The notes: generated by a model from the sequence alone, not told the origin. Positions 34,367-44,237 are shown, numbered from the stretch's first letter. The stretch is DNA of 64,000 bases from Halosimplex aquaticum (GCF_028747785.1 NZ_CP118158.1:4526001-4590000), one strand, 5' to 3'. Program-made: numbers and translations.

Positions 34367-34993
34367 TCAGGCGCCGAACTCGGACTCGGTGACCCGTTCG
34401 ACGACCGTCTCCTCGACGTCGCGCAGGTCGTACTCGGGCAGGTCGTCCCCGGTCCGCGTCACGAACATCGGTTCGACGAGTCGCTTCGGTTCGTCCGTCC
34501 GGCCGCGTCGCGGGCCGGGACCGTCCGGCGGATCGGCGTCCGAGTCCGCCGCGGCGGCGTCGTCGTTCGCTCCGTCTCCCGACGCGGCGTCGCCCGGTCG
34601 GTCGGGCGCGGGCGAGTTGTCCGGTCGCTCATCCGTGCCGGATTCGTCCGGCTCGACGGCGGGTTCGAGACCGTAGATCTTGAGGAAGCGAGCGGCCTCG
34701 TCGGGGCCGACCTCGTCGTCGCGGATGGCGGCCGCGAGGTCCCGGGAGAGCCACTCCTCGTCGCTGACGCTCGGTTCGAGGACCATCGCCTCGTCGACGA
34801 AGCGGACGAGATACCAGTTGAGGTCGTTGAGGAGCGCGACCGCGGCGCCGAGGCTGACGGTCTCGAGGCCGACCGCGTTCTCGAACGGTTCGCGCAGGTC
34901 GTAGGTCGCCAGCGCGTCGCGGGCCGTCTCGCGGGAGAGCAACTCGTAGCGCAGGTTCACGTCGTCGGAGCCGACCAGACACACCCGCGTCAT
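34367..34993 (-). CDS. DUF5804 family protein
   Basis: A 208-residue haloarchaeal protein. The N-terminal 115 residues form a compact domain (MTRVCLVGSDDVNLRYELL, AVALLNDLNWYLVRFVDEA, AARFLKIYGLEP). A long acidic, Pro/Asp-rich linker (about 120-170) follows, then a short conserved tail with LVEPMFVTRTGDDLPEYDL. The pattern matches the haloarchaea-specific DUF5804. Function unknown. It lies immediately before thiI on the same strand, with a 25-base gap, so they may share a transcript. Confidence 0.75.
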   Translation of the reverse strand: MTRVCLVGSDDVNLRYELLSRETARDALATYDLREPFENAVGLETVSLGAAVALLNDLNWYLVRFVDEAMVLEPSVSDEEWLSRDLAAAIRDDEVGPDEAARFLKIYGLEPAVEPDESGTDERPDNSPAPDRPGDAASGDGANDDAAAADSDADPPDGPGPRRGRTDEPKRLVEPMFVTRTGDDLPEYDLRDVEETVVERVTESEFGA

Positions 34994-35017
34994 GGAGGGT
35001 ACGTGAACGGGCCGCCC

Positions 35018-36235
35018 CTAAGCGGTTTCGCCTTCCTCGGGGTCGACCGCCGCGGACTCGGCGACCGGTTCGACGGCCGCGGCGACCGCCCGCGCTCGCT
35101 CGCGGAGGTCGTCTGGCTCCCGCTCCTCGATGTCGGCCAGACGGGCGCGGGTCTCGGGGTACTCCGGCGCCAGGCGGTCACAGCCCGCCGGGATCGTCGA
35201 CTCGTGGAAGGTGCCGATGTCGTCGGCCCGGTGGGTGATGTCGGTCTTGTCGACGGTCACCAGCGGGCGGTGGACCGGCAGGTCGACGGCCGCGCTCGTC
35301 ACCGCGAGGTTCGCGCTCGTCTGGCTGGACTTCTGGCCGATCGACTCGCCCGTCACGATGCCGACGGCGCCGCGCGCCTCGGCGACGGCCTCCGCGACCA
35401 TGAACATGAACCGCCGGAGGACGAGCATCCGCCCGACTTCGACGGCGTCTGCGATGTCCGCGACCGCGTCGCCCCCCGGCGCGATCCGGAGGCGCACGTC
35501 GCGGTCCGGCGCGTAGCCCGCCAGCGTCTCCGTCGTCGAGACCGCCCGAGCCCGGTTGTCGACGCCGCCGTAGTCGCCGAGCGCGACGTACAGCGGGATC
35601 ACCGGCACGCCGCGTTTCATGACTTCCCACGCGGCGACCGGCGAGTCGATGCCGCCGCTCATCAGGGCGATCATCGGGTCCTGCGTCCCCAGCGGGAGGC
35701 CCCCGGGGCCAGAGCGCTTCTCCAGAAAGAGGAACGCCTCCTCGGCGCGGCAGTCGACGAAGAACTCCGTGTCGGGGTCGTCGAGGTCGACCTCCGGTTC
35801 GATCCCGGCCGCTTCGGCGGCCTCCCACACCGCGCTCCCGCCCTCGCGCTCGATGTCCGTACTGGCGAACGGGTGGGCCGACTCCTCGCCGGCGCGCCGC
35901 GCGGAGACGGCGAAAGTCCCGCCGTCGTAGTGCTCGCGAGCGGCCTCGCGCAGTCCCTCGGCGATGGCGTCGAGAGTCGGTTCGACGCGGCTGGCCGGGC
36001 TGGCCGAGACGACGCCGAAGGTGTCCGCGGCGGCGGCGGTCGCGCCCTCGGGGTCGTCGGTGTGGACGAGCAGGCGCAGGCGGCGCTGTTCGACCTCGCC
36101 GTCGACGCCCCGGTCGGCCAGCATCGACGCGAGGTTCTCGCGGAGCTGGCGCTCCATCTTCGTCCCCACGTGGTTGCTCTTGGTCCCTATCTCACCGTGG
36201 CGGACCACGACGACGTCGGCGCCGGGCGGCTGCAT
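35018..36235 (-). CDS. thiI: tRNA 4-thiouridine sulfurtransferase ThiI
   Basis: A 405-residue enzyme. The N-terminal ferredoxin-like and THUMP domains (about residues 1-170, beginning VVVVRHGEIGTKS) bind tRNA, and the PP-loop ATPase domain has SGGIDSPVAAW near residue 193. It adenylates and thiolates uridine 8 of tRNA and can supply sulfur to thiamin synthesis. The C-terminal rhodanese domain of E. coli ThiI is absent, as usual in archaea. An acidic tail of about 20 residues is a halophilic feature. The gene lies between the SAM synthetase and DUF5804 genes on the same strand. Confidence 0.93.
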   Translation of the reverse strand: MQPPGADVVVVRHGEIGTKSNHVGTKMERQLRENLASMLADRGVDGEVEQRRLRLLVHTDDPEGATAAAADTFGVVSASPASRVEPTLDAIAEGLREAAREHYDGGTFAVSARRAGEESAHPFASTDIEREGGSAVWEAAEAAGIEPEVDLDDPDTEFFVDCRAEEAFLFLEKRSGPGGLPLGTQDPMIALMSGGIDSPVAAWEVMKRGVPVIPLYVALGDYGGVDNRARAVSTTETLAGYAPDRDVRLRIAPGGDAVADIADAVEVGRMLVLRRFMFMVAEAVAEARGAVGIVTGESIGQKSSQTSANLAVTSAAVDLPVHRPLVTVDKTDITHRADDIGTFHESTIPAGCDRLAPEYPETRARLADIEEREPDDLRERARAVAAAVEPVAESAAVDPEEGETA

Positions 36236-36333
36236 GGCTACCAGTTGCCGACGGGGCGTATAAACAGGCTTCGTCAGCGAACGCGGTCGCTGCGTCCAGC
36301 CGAGCCACTGAGAGAGAACGGGCGGCAGACTGA

Positions 36334-37536
36334 TCAGAACGTGGAGAGCTCGCCGTCGATGACGCGGCGAGTGATGTCGGTGACGTCGGCGAGTTCCGCG
36401 TCGATGGCGGCCTCGACCTCGTCCTCGATGTCCGACACCGAGACGCCGTCCTCGGTGACGACGGTCGCGTCGGCGACGTGGGGCTCGTCGATGGGGCTGC
36501 CGATCTGGCTCAGCAGGCGGATCTGGAGCTGGCGGATGCCGTCGACGTCGGCGACGACGGACTGGGCGATCTCCGTCGAGAGGAGGTTGTAGATCTTCCC
36601 GATGTGGTTGACGGGGTTCTTGCCGCTCGTGGCCTCCATGCTCATCGGCCGGTTCGGGGTGATGAGCCCGTTCGCGCGGTTGCCGCGGCCGACCGAGCCG
36701 TCGTCGCCCTGTTCGGCGGACGTGCCGGTCGTGGTGAGGTAGATGGCGCCGTCGTCGTAGTCGTCGGCGGTGTTGACGTGGACGGTCACCTCGCGGTCGG
36801 TGTACTCGCGGGCGACGCCCTCGGCGTACTCGCGGACGTCGGCGACCGCGTCGCGGTACTCGTCGAGGTTGGCGACGTACTCGTCGACGGCGGCGGCGGC
36901 GACGGTCACGTCGATCTGGTCGCCCTCGCGCTTGCCCATGACCTTGATGTCCTGCCCGACGACCGGGTTCTCGTCGCTGTACTCGCCGTTGAGCCGGCGC
37001 TCGACGTTCAGGACGATCTGCTCGGTCTCCGTCAGCGGCGCGTGGCCGACGCCGTAGCTCGTGTCGTTGGCCATCGGGACGGAGCCCTCCTCGCCGAAGA
37101 CGGTCTGGAGGTCGCCGCTCCCCTCGCCGAGTCGCACGTCGACGACCACGTCCGTCCCCACGTCGAGGTGCGGGAAGTTCTCCTCCAGGTACTCGCGCGC
37201 GGCCTCCAGCGCGATGGTCTCGGCGGGGATCTTCGTCCCCTCGTACTCCTTGGTCGCCCGACCGACGATGAGCAGGTAGATGGGTTCCTGCACCTCGCCG
37301 CCGCCGTAGGCCGGCGCGGCGTCACCGGCCACGAGCTGCGTCTCGTCGGTGTTGTAGTGCAGCACCGTTCCCACCCGGTCGAGGTAGGTCTGTGCGAGCG
37401 CCTGCGAGACGCTCTCGGCGATGCCGTCGCAGATCGAGTCCGGATGCCCCAGCCCCTTCCGCTCGACGATCTCCACTTCCTGGTCCTCGACGGCGCGTCC
37501 CGCCGCCGGTTGGACGTTGACGTTCCTGTTCGTCAT
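36334..37536 (-). CDS. mat: Archaeal S-adenosylmethionine synthetase
   Basis: A 400-residue archaeal-type methionine adenosyltransferase, making S-adenosylmethionine from methionine and ATP. Visible family motifs are [41 protein letters not shown] and [19 protein letters not shown]. The archaeal family is very divergent from bacterial MetK but conserves these. The ATG at 37536 is preferred over an in-frame GTG at 37554 because a TATA-like TTATACG lies about 30 bases before it, which suggests a leaderless transcript. Confidence 0.95.
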   Translation of the reverse strand: MTNRNVNVQPAAGRAVEDQEVEIVERKGLGHPDSICDGIAESVSQALAQTYLDRVGTVLHYNTDETQLVAGDAAPAYGGGEVQEPIYLLIVGRATKEYEGTKIPAETIALEAAREYLEENFPHLDVGTDVVVDVRLGEGSGDLQTVFGEEGSVPMANDTSYGVGHAPLTETEQIVLNVERRLNGEYSDENPVVGQDIKVMGKREGDQIDVTVAAAAVDEYVANLDEYRDAVADVREYAEGVAREYTDREVTVHVNTADDYDDGAIYLTTTGTSAEQGDDGSVGRGNRANGLITPNRPMSMEATSGKNPVNHIGKIYNLLSTEIAQSVVADVDGIRQLQIRLLSQIGSPIDEPHVADATVVTEDGVSVSDIEDEVEAAIDAELADVTDITRRVIDGELSTF

Positions 37537-37596
37537 TACCTCGGCGTTGGACACCCCTACTCGTATAACTTGCGGAAACCAGAACGGCGGTTTCGA

Positions 37597-38190
37597 TTAC
37601 TGCTGTGCATCCGATTCGAGCAACAGCCCGAGGTACGAGGTCCGGATCTGGGCGTCGGGGTCGAGCCCGAGCGAGTCGAGGACGGCCAGCGCGCCGTCGC
37701 GCGCCGCTTCGATGCCGTCGTCGTCCGTCTCGGTCTCGACCTCGACGAACTCGCCGAGGCCGTCGACGCTGTCCAGCGTCACCGTGTAGCCGTCCAGGCG
37801 GTAGTGCGCCCGCTCCTTCCGAACGGTGGCCGCCGGCTCGAACCCGAGGCCGTCGAAGACGCCCACCGCGGCGTCGGCGTCCGCGACGGCGGTCTCGTGT
37901 TCCTCCCGGGACTTCGACTCGGCCTCCAGGAGGGGTCCCTTGTAGGTGATCCGCGTCTCGGTCGGCGATCCCGATTGACCGTCGGAGACGGCGTCGCCGT
38001 CGTCGGCTTCCCCGGGCTTCCACTCGCGCCGGATCCGCAGCGCCTCGTCGGTCTCGGCGAAGTCCCGGTGGGGAGCGTCGTAGTAGGTGTCCTCCTGGAC
38101 GACCGCGTCGACGCGCGTCGCGCCCGCCTCGTCCAGTGCGGTCTCGACGGCGGCGTGGTCCGCGCGGACCTTGACTTCGACCTCGTACAT
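37597..38190 (-). CDS. CYTH-domain protein (class IV adenylate cyclase/thiamin triphosphatase-like)
   Basis: A 197-residue CYTH protein with the signature ExExK at the start (MYEVEVKVRAD) and charged strands lining a tunnel (EALRIRREW, TRITYKGP, RAHYRLDGYTVTLDSV, FVEVETE). CYTH enzymes bind triphosphate groups; archaeal members are called CyaB-like, but their substrate is uncertain and cyclic AMP synthesis is doubtful. ATG 38190 puts the signature at residue 3-7, as in relatives; an upstream GTG would add nine residues. Confidence 0.88.
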   Translation of the reverse strand: MYEVEVKVRADHAAVETALDEAGATRVDAVVQEDTYYDAPHRDFAETDEALRIRREWKPGEADDGDAVSDGQSGSPTETRITYKGPLLEAESKSREEHETAVADADAAVGVFDGLGFEPAATVRKERAHYRLDGYTVTLDSVDGLGEFVEVETETDDDGIEAARDGALAVLDSLGLDPDAQIRTSYLGLLLESDAQQ

Positions 38191-38242
38191 GGGCGGGCGA
38201 ACGCGCGTCTGCGGCAAAAGCCCGACGTTCCCGCCGAGGGCG

Positions 38243-39265
38243 TCAGTCCGTCAGGAGCGACCGCAGTCGGGAGCCGATACCGTCGGCGATGGCTTCCATC
38301 CCGGCGTCGCCCGGGTGCAAGAGGTCCGTCGACAGCCCCGTCGCGGCCGTCAGTTCGCTCCCATCTACGAGCGCGACGTTCTCGGCCGGACAGTCCGCGA
38401 CGACGCTCTCCAGTGCCTCGCGGTAGGCCCGCGCGCGCTCGCGGTCGCCTCCCGTCCGCAGGTCCGCGTGGTACGGAAAGAGCGTGACACAGGCGACCGG
38501 GCTGTCGGGATGTGCCTCGGCCACCGTCGAGAGGAGCGCCGCGGCGCGCTCGCGGAACTGCTCGACCGTGAACCCGCGGTTGGCCATGTTGACCGAGAGC
38601 GCGAGCGTCGCGACGTCCCAGTCGTCGCGGGCGGCGATGTAGCGGGCGGCGGCGGGTTCGCAGTACGCGGACCCGGACATCCCGAGGTTCACCGGGTCCA
38701 GGCCGAGGTCGCGCGCCACGCGCGAGACGTAGGTCAGGTGGGTCGCCGAGGCCGCCGCCCCCTCGGTGATCGAGGTGCCGTAGGCCAGGTAGCGGGTCGC
38801 GGGGACTGCCCCCGGTTCGGGCGGCCGGCAGTCGCCGCGAACGCCGTGGAGGGCGACGGGCGCCCAGGGTTCGAATCGCAAGCGGCACACGCGCGGGTCG
38901 AACCCGTCGGCGGCGTCGGGGGCGGCCTCCGAGTCGAGGTCGGCCAACGCGTCCGGCATCGAGAGTTCCAGCGTCACCGGGTCCGGGCCGAGTTCGTGAA
39001 CGTCCGCGTCCTGAAACGACCCCCAGAACTCGCGGACCGCCGTCTCGCCGCCCGCGGAGAGGGTCACGCGGACGGTCTCGCCCCGGTCGGGGACGAACCG
39101 GATCTCGCTCCCGGCGGGATGGCGGACGCGGTCGCGCGCCGCGACGTTGAGTTCGTCGGCGACCGCGGCGGGGACCCGGCGGAGTTCGGTGCCCTCGTCG
39201 GTCCACTCGGGGCCGGCCAGTTCGGCGACGTTGTGGAGCGTCACCGCGGGATACTGGTCGTGCAT
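38243..39265 (-). CDS. SGNH/GDSL-family hydrolase
   Basis: A 340-residue protein with a beta-rich N-terminal domain (residues 1-165, likely carbohydrate-binding-like) and a SGNH hydrolase domain. Block I reads YGTSITEG with the catalytic Ser, block II has NLGMSGSAYCE, block III SVNMANRG and block V DLLHPGDAG with catalytic Asp and His. Such enzymes remove acyl groups from sugars or lipids. No signal peptide is seen. ATG 39265 gives a clean N-terminus; longer in-frame starts lack conserved features. It is divergent from the CAP-domain gene. Confidence 0.85.
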   Translation of the reverse strand: MHDQYPAVTLHNVAELAGPEWTDEGTELRRVPAAVADELNVAARDRVRHPAGSEIRFVPDRGETVRVTLSAGGETAVREFWGSFQDADVHELGPDPVTLELSMPDALADLDSEAAPDAADGFDPRVCRLRFEPWAPVALHGVRGDCRPPEPGAVPATRYLAYGTSITEGAAASATHLTYVSRVARDLGLDPVNLGMSGSAYCEPAAARYIAARDDWDVATLALSVNMANRGFTVEQFRERAAALLSTVAEAHPDSPVACVTLFPYHADLRTGGDRERARAYREALESVVADCPAENVALVDGSELTAATGLSTDLLHPGDAGMEAIADGIGSRLRSLLTD

Positions 39266-39384
39266 GGCGGAGGCGCTCGTGCGAGACGTGTGCGCATCGG
39301 CCACCTTACCGTTCCGGTCTCGACCTGTCGCTGAGATCTGAGGTTTTGCCAAGTTTTAAGTCCCGAGTCCGGTTCCGAGACAAC

Positions 39385-40254
39385 ATGGTTGACCGGAAGG
39401 TCGTAGTCGTCGTCGCCGTCGCCGTCGGCGTGGTTCTGATCGGGGGCATCGCGGGAGCCATGCTGCTCGGCGGCGGTGGCGGCGGAGGTGGTACCGACGA
39501 CGGCGGATCCGACGGAGCGGACGACGGCGGGGGCGGATCGGCGGCCACACCGACGCAGGCACCGACGACCGGTGCGGCCGGAACGGGCACGGCCGGTACC
39601 GGGACCCCCACCGAGACGGCGTTCCCGACGCTGACGCCCACGTCCGTCCCGACGCCGACGGGGACGCCGACCGTCGCGCCGACGCCGACGGACGTCCCGA
39701 CGCGGACGCCGATGCTGACCCGGCGGTTCAGCGAGGAGAAGATCGAGATCGAACTCCGCCGGATGCTGAACGACTGGCGCGACCGCAAGGGCCTCCAGCC
39801 GTTCACGAACGCGAACGGGAGCCTGGTGACCCAGATCGACCGGATGGCGACGAACCACAGCGTGGCCATGTCCGAGATGGGCAAACTGGTCCACGAGTCG
39901 AACAACCTCTCGACCGGCGAGCGCTACCAGGCCTTCGACCTCGCCGAGCGCTGTAAGTTCAAGAAGCAGGACGCGCAGTACATCGTCCACCCGAACAACG
40001 ACGCCTACCAGTTCGAAGTGCTGCACAAGACCTACGCCGGGCGGAACTACGAGGACGGCGGCGAGACGGTGTACCACGAGAACGAGACCGCGGTCGCCCG
40101 CGACATCTTCGAGAAGTGGACCTCGAACTACGTCTACCGCGACGTGCTCGACTACCCCGAGATCAACCGGATCGGGATCGGGATCGAGATCACCGAGGAC
40201 AACGAGGTGTGGGTGACCGGAAACATCTGCGAGTCCGGCAAGACGAACGAGTAA
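39385..40254 (+). CDS. Membrane-anchored CAP-domain protein
   Basis: A 289-residue protein. One N-terminal transmembrane helix (VVVVVAVAVGVVLIGGIAGA), a Gly/Asp run and a long Thr/Pro linker (about residues 45-110) lead to a CAP (SCP/PR1-like) domain outside the cell: LNDWRDRKGLQPF, then IDRMATNHSVAMSEMG, KLVHES, and a closing GIGIEITEDNEVWVTGNIC. The Thr-rich linker is a typical site for O-glycosylation in haloarchaeal surface proteins. CAP domains in microbes have no agreed activity. The ATG at 39385 begins directly at the membrane helix. Confidence 0.8.
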   Translation: MVDRKVVVVVAVAVGVVLIGGIAGAMLLGGGGGGGGTDDGGSDGADDGGGGSAATPTQAPTTGAAGTGTAGTGTPTETAFPTLTPTSVPTPTGTPTVAPTPTDVPTRTPMLTRRFSEEKIEIELRRMLNDWRDRKGLQPFTNANGSLVTQIDRMATNHSVAMSEMGKLVHESNNLSTGERYQAFDLAERCKFKKQDAQYIVHPNNDAYQFEVLHKTYAGRNYEDGGETVYHENETAVARDIFEKWTSNYVYRDVLDYPEINRIGIGIEITEDNEVWVTGNICESGKTNE

Positions 40255-40327
40255 CCGGCGCTCTCTCCTTCGCCGCCACCTTCCGCGATCGGAACGACGA
40301 TTACGGTGACGCGTGCAACTGTCGACC

Positions 40328-41293
40328 ATGGTCGAGTTATCGCTGGTGCTCCCTCGCCGGCCGGACGAACGCTGGCAACTCGCGAAGCAGTTGGGCGTGA
40401 CCGACGCCGTCATCCACCCGCTGGAAGTCGGTGACGGCAAGACCCGGTGGTCGTACGACGACTTGCTGGGGACGAAAAACTGGCTCGAAGACGCCGGCCT
40501 GCACTTCTCCGTCCTCGAAGGGAGCGTCCCGCTGACCGATCGCATCCGCCTCGGGCGGGACGGTCGCGACAAGGACATCGCCGAGTTCAAGCAGTTCCTC
40601 CGTGACTGCGGCGACCTGGGGATCCCCGTGGTCTGTTACGACTGGATGGCCGGCGTCCGGTGGGCCCGGACGGAAGCACACGTCGAGTCACGCGGCGGCT
40701 CCGTCACGACGGGCTACGACGACGCGAAGATGCGAGGCGGCCCCGAACCCGCGGCCGAAGACGTGACCCGCGACCAGCTCTGGGAGGCCATCGAGTACTT
40801 CCTGACCGAGGTCGTCCCCGTGGCCGAGGAAGCCGGCGTCAGACTCGGGCTACACCCGGACGACCCGCCGCGCGACGACGTCCGGGGGATCCCTCGCATC
40901 GCCAACAGCGTCGAGAACTACGACCGCATCCTCGACGTCTACGACAGCGAGTACAACGGCGTGACGTTCTGCCAGGGCAACTTCACCGCGATGGGCGTCG
41001 ACGTGCCCGAGACGATCCGGCACTTCGGCGAGAAGATCAACTTCGCGCACTTCCGCGACGTCGAGGGCGACGCCGACCGCTTCGTCGAGACCTGGCACGA
41101 CGACGGGCCGACGGACATGCAGGCGGCGATGGACGCGTTCGTCGACGTCGGCTTCGACGGGCCGATGCGTCCCGACCACGTCCCGACGATGGCCGGCGAG
41201 GACAACTCGAACCCCGGCTACCACACCAAGGGACGACTGTTCGCCATCGGATACATGCGCGGACTGCTCGAATCAGCCGAGGGAGGTACCTGA
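40328..41293 (+). CDS. uxuA: Mannonate dehydratase family protein
   Basis: A 321-residue TIM-barrel enzyme related to D-mannonate dehydratase (UxuA), which dehydrates mannonate to 2-keto-3-deoxygluconate. Metal-site segments are visible: RLGLHPDDPPRDDVRG, NGVTFCQGNF, INFAHFRDVEGD and MRPDHVPTM. Length and order of motifs follow the family. The SMP-30 lactonase gene starts three bases after its stop, so the pair forms a sugar-acid catabolic unit. The ATG at 40328 was chosen over an in-frame GTG at 40313. Confidence 0.88.
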   Translation: MVELSLVLPRRPDERWQLAKQLGVTDAVIHPLEVGDGKTRWSYDDLLGTKNWLEDAGLHFSVLEGSVPLTDRIRLGRDGRDKDIAEFKQFLRDCGDLGIPVVCYDWMAGVRWARTEAHVESRGGSVTTGYDDAKMRGGPEPAAEDVTRDQLWEAIEYFLTEVVPVAEEAGVRLGLHPDDPPRDDVRGIPRIANSVENYDRILDVYDSEYNGVTFCQGNFTAMGVDVPETIRHFGEKINFAHFRDVEGDADRFVETWHDDGPTDMQAAMDAFVDVGFDGPMRPDHVPTMAGEDNSNPGYHTKGRLFAIGYMRGLLESAEGGT

Positions 41294-41296
41294 ACG

Positions 41297-42226
41297 ATGA
41301 CAGACGAAAACAGCGAAGACGAGATCCGACGAATCGCCGACACCCACTGCCACACGGGCGAGGGGCCGATCTACCACCCGGACGAGGAGGCCCTCTACTG
41401 GCTGGACATCCCAGCGGGCGACTTGTTCCGGTACGAGGGCGGGTCCGCCGCGGGAGAGTCCGGGGTCGGCGAGTACGAGCGCGTCCTCGACTACGACGGC
41501 AAGGTCGGCGGCTACACGATCCAGGAGTCCGGCGACCTCCTGCTGTTCTGCGACCGCGGGACGATCCGCCCGTGGAGCCCCGATTCGGGGCTCGGCGATC
41601 CGGTCGTCGACGAGATCACCGAGGTGCGCGAGTCGCGCTTCAACGACGTCATCGCCGACCCCGAGGGCCGGGTCTACTGCGGGACGATGCCGACCGAGGA
41701 CGAGGGCGGTCGGCTCTACCGGCTCGACACCGACGGGTCGCTGACGACGCTGGAGACCGACGTGCAGATCCCCAACGGGATGGGATTCACGCCCGACGGC
41801 GAGGGCCTGTACTTCACCGAGACCGAGGCCGAGGCGATCTACCGGTACCGCTACGACCCGGCGACGGGCGACCTCTCCGACCGCGAGACGGTCGTCGACG
41901 CGCGCGACGTCGAGGGCTTCCCCGACGGGATGACCGTCGACGCCGAGGGACACGTCTGGTCCGCGTTCTGGGACGGCGGCCGGATCGCCCGCTACGCGCC
42001 CAACGGGACGGAGGAACGGCGAGTCGAGTTCCCGGCGAAGAAGGTGTCGGCCGTCACCTTCGGCGGCCCCGATTGCGAGACGGCGTACGTCACGACGGCG
42101 CTCGGCCCCGGTGAGGGTCCCGCTGGCACGCGCGACGAGGAAGGCGACGGCGCCGGCGCGCTCTTCGAAGTCGATCTGGGCGTCGGTGGCGTCCCCGAGT
42201 TCCGGTCGGCGGTCGACACCTCGTAG
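41297..42226 (+). CDS. SMP-30/gluconolactonase-family protein
   Basis: A 309-residue six-bladed beta-propeller of the SMP-30/regucalcin/gluconolactonase group. The blade motifs GEGPIYHPDEEALYWLDI, RFNDVIADPEGRVYCGTM, QIPNGMGFTPDGEGLYFTET and FPDGMTVDAEGHVWSA contain the metal-binding Glu, Asn and Asp residues in the expected order. It should open a sugar lactone to the acid. It is three bases downstream of the mannonate dehydratase gene, which suggests lactone hydrolysis followed by dehydration in one pathway. Confidence 0.9.
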   Translation: MTDENSEDEIRRIADTHCHTGEGPIYHPDEEALYWLDIPAGDLFRYEGGSAAGESGVGEYERVLDYDGKVGGYTIQESGDLLLFCDRGTIRPWSPDSGLGDPVVDEITEVRESRFNDVIADPEGRVYCGTMPTEDEGGRLYRLDTDGSLTTLETDVQIPNGMGFTPDGEGLYFTETEAEAIYRYRYDPATGDLSDRETVVDARDVEGFPDGMTVDAEGHVWSAFWDGGRIARYAPNGTEERRVEFPAKKVSAVTFGGPDCETAYVTTALGPGEGPAGTRDEEGDGAGALFEVDLGVGGVPEFRSAVDTS

Positions 42227-42293
42227 TCCGTCGACGCCCGCATCTGTTCGCTGAACAGAAGGTACTTATCGGGGGTCCGAGCAACGGCACTAC

Positions 42294-43043
42294 ATGGCAC
42301 GACAGGCGCTGTTCGGGATTCTCCTCTGTCTCGTCGTCGCGGGTTGCATCGGGGGACCGGGTCCGTCGACGCCGGCGAGTGGGACGGAGACGCCAGCGGG
42401 CGGGGTCACGCCGACGGCCGAGACGGGCGACGGGGCGGGGAGCGGCGTCGATACGCCGACGCCCACCCCCGGGTCCGAAACGTCCCATCGATCGACTCCG
42501 GCGGAGTCGACGACAAGTGACGGCAGATCCGGGACCCCGACCGCTGCTGGGAACGTCTCTGTCGAGTACCTGGTTCGAGTCGACTCGCTACCCGACCACG
42601 TGGCGAACGTCACGATCGAGTTCGGGAGCGCGTACTTCTCCGAGGTCCCCGACGACCTCCGGTCGTGTTCCGGCGTGGAACCGCTCATGGACAACCGATA
42701 CGACCCGACGCCGACGCCGCTTCCGACGCCCGCCGCGTCCTGCTGGGAAGCCGACGCGCCGAGCGTCACGCTGGCACCGGGCGACGGGACGCGCTCGCTC
42801 GGCCGGTTCACGGCCTCCGAACGGTACAGCGGCGGTCACATGCTCGTCGTCCGCGACGTGGTCGTGACCCTGGAGAACGGCACCGCCGCGACGCAGATAT
42901 ACGACACCGACTTCCGGGCCGTCTACCGGACGGAACCCGCGGCCGGGAGGCACGGCGTCGGATTCACCGTCGACTACGACCCGACGCCGGGCGAGAGGCG
43001 CGACTACGTCATCGACGTCGACTGGTTCGAGCCGACAGACTGA
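42294..43043 (+). CDS. Putative lipoprotein of unknown function
   Basis: A 249-residue secreted protein. The lipobox VAGC ends an N-terminal hydrophobic segment (LFGILLCLVVAGC), so the Cys at about residue 18 is probably lipidated. A Thr/Pro/Gly-rich linker extends to about residue 85, then a beta-sandwich-like domain (SVEYLVRVDSLPDHVANVTI, MLVVRDVVVTLENG). A second Pro-rich stretch (DPTPTPLPTPAASC) interrupts the domain. Function unknown; it is likely a surface lipoprotein. It lies apart from the sugar-acid genes. Confidence 0.75.
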   Translation: MARQALFGILLCLVVAGCIGGPGPSTPASGTETPAGGVTPTAETGDGAGSGVDTPTPTPGSETSHRSTPAESTTSDGRSGTPTAAGNVSVEYLVRVDSLPDHVANVTIEFGSAYFSEVPDDLRSCSGVEPLMDNRYDPTPTPLPTPAASCWEADAPSVTLAPGDGTRSLGRFTASERYSGGHMLVVRDVVVTLENGTAATQIYDTDFRAVYRTEPAAGRHGVGFTVDYDPTPGERRDYVIDVDWFEPTD

Positions 43044-43139
43044 GTCTGTCGGGACTGGCCGCGAAAGGTGCTGAAATCTCCGAGGGGATCCGGATTCGGT
43101 GGGCGATGGTCGCTCTGAGACGCATATCTGAACGCGCAC

Positions 43140-44147
43140 TCATTCGAACGACGGCGCGATTTCGCGCTCGAACGCGTCGCAGAAGGCGTCCTGGTCCGGG
43201 CTCGAACTCTGGAAGACCACCTCGTCGAAGCCGGCGTCGACGTAGCCGGCGGCCGCGTCGACGAGGTCCTGCGGATCGGTCGTGACGACGAACGCCTCGC
43301 GGAGTTCCTCCTCGCCCACGTCCTCGCCGTGCTCCTGGAGTTCCCGCGGATCGGCCAGGTCCTCTGCGAACACCTCCGGCCGCAGGGTCAGCCGCCAGGG
43401 GAGACAGGGGCGAAGCGCCGCCTCCTCGCTGTCGGCGTAGGAGACGTGCAGGTGGACGGTCTTGTGCACGTCCGCGAGCGAGCCGTTGCGGTCGGACTTC
43501 TCGACGCCGCGCTCGACGGCCGGGAACAGTTCGTTCGCGGCCGAGTCCGGCGACTCGTAGACGGTGACGAAGCCGTCGCCGAGGTCGCCGGCCATCCGCG
43601 CGGCGGTCGCGCCGCTGCCCGCGACGTGGATCGGCGGCGCCTCGTCGGGGCCGGTGTAGAGGTTCGCGCCGTCGAGCGTCCAGAAGTCGCCGTCGTGGTC
43701 GACGAACTCCTCGGCGAACAGCCGGCGGACGATCCGGATCGCCTCGGCGGTGCGCCCGGCGCGCTCGCCGTAGTCGGGCCACTCGAAGCCGAGCGGGCTC
43801 TCGTTGAGCGCTTCGCCGGTGCCGAGGCCGAGGAACACGCGGTCGGGGTAGAGTTCGGCGAGTGTCGCGAGGCGGTGGGCGACGTTGGCCGGGTGGTAGC
43901 GGTTGATCACGGAGGTCACGCCGGTGCCGACGCGGATCTCGTCGGTGCGTTCGAGCGCGGCGGGCAGCCACTCCCAGCAGTTGCCGCCGTTCGCGGGCGA
44001 GCCGTCGGCGAGCCGGTCGAACCACGGGTGGAAGTGGTCGTTCACCCAGGCGCTGTCGAAGCCCGCGCGCTCGGCGCGCTCGACCTGTTCGAGACAGGAG
44101 GCTGGCGAGAACTCCTCCAGCGACGCGAAGTAGCCGAACTCGACCAT
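43140..44147 (-). CDS. F420-dependent LLM-class oxidoreductase
   Basis: A 335-residue luciferase-like TIM-barrel protein. AGFDSAWVNDHFHPWFDR, TGVTSVINRYHPANVAH, PDRVFLGLGTGEALNE and PPIHVAGSGATAARMAG are the conserved segments of the F420-dependent glucose-6-phosphate dehydrogenase-like group. These enzymes transfer hydride between a substrate and coenzyme F420, which haloarchaea make. Substrate unknown. The gene is divergent from the FKBP gene, and the 90-base spacer holds promoters for both. Confidence 0.9.
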   Translation of the reverse strand: MVEFGYFASLEEFSPASCLEQVERAERAGFDSAWVNDHFHPWFDRLADGSPANGGNCWEWLPAALERTDEIRVGTGVTSVINRYHPANVAHRLATLAELYPDRVFLGLGTGEALNESPLGFEWPDYGERAGRTAEAIRIVRRLFAEEFVDHDGDFWTLDGANLYTGPDEAPPIHVAGSGATAARMAGDLGDGFVTVYESPDSAANELFPAVERGVEKSDRNGSLADVHKTVHLHVSYADSEEAALRPCLPWRLTLRPEVFAEDLADPRELQEHGEDVGEEELREAFVVTTDPQDLVDAAAGYVDAGFDEVVFQSSSPDQDAFCDAFEREIAPSFE

Positions 44148-44237
44148 ACGGGAGGTGGAACCGTCGACGGCTTAACCGCTCGGGCCGTCCGCGGCCGAAA
44201 CGTTGTTCTTAAGAGTGCAACGCCAGTCGTTGATTGT

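Noticed and set aside
37537-37600. SAM or thiamin riboswitch before mat or thiI
   Set aside because: The leaders are too short; the likely transcripts are leaderless.
36478-38487. Long open frame opposite the SAM synthetase and CYTH genes
   Set aside because: It is antisense to two clear conserved genes; such frames arise from high GC and codon bias.
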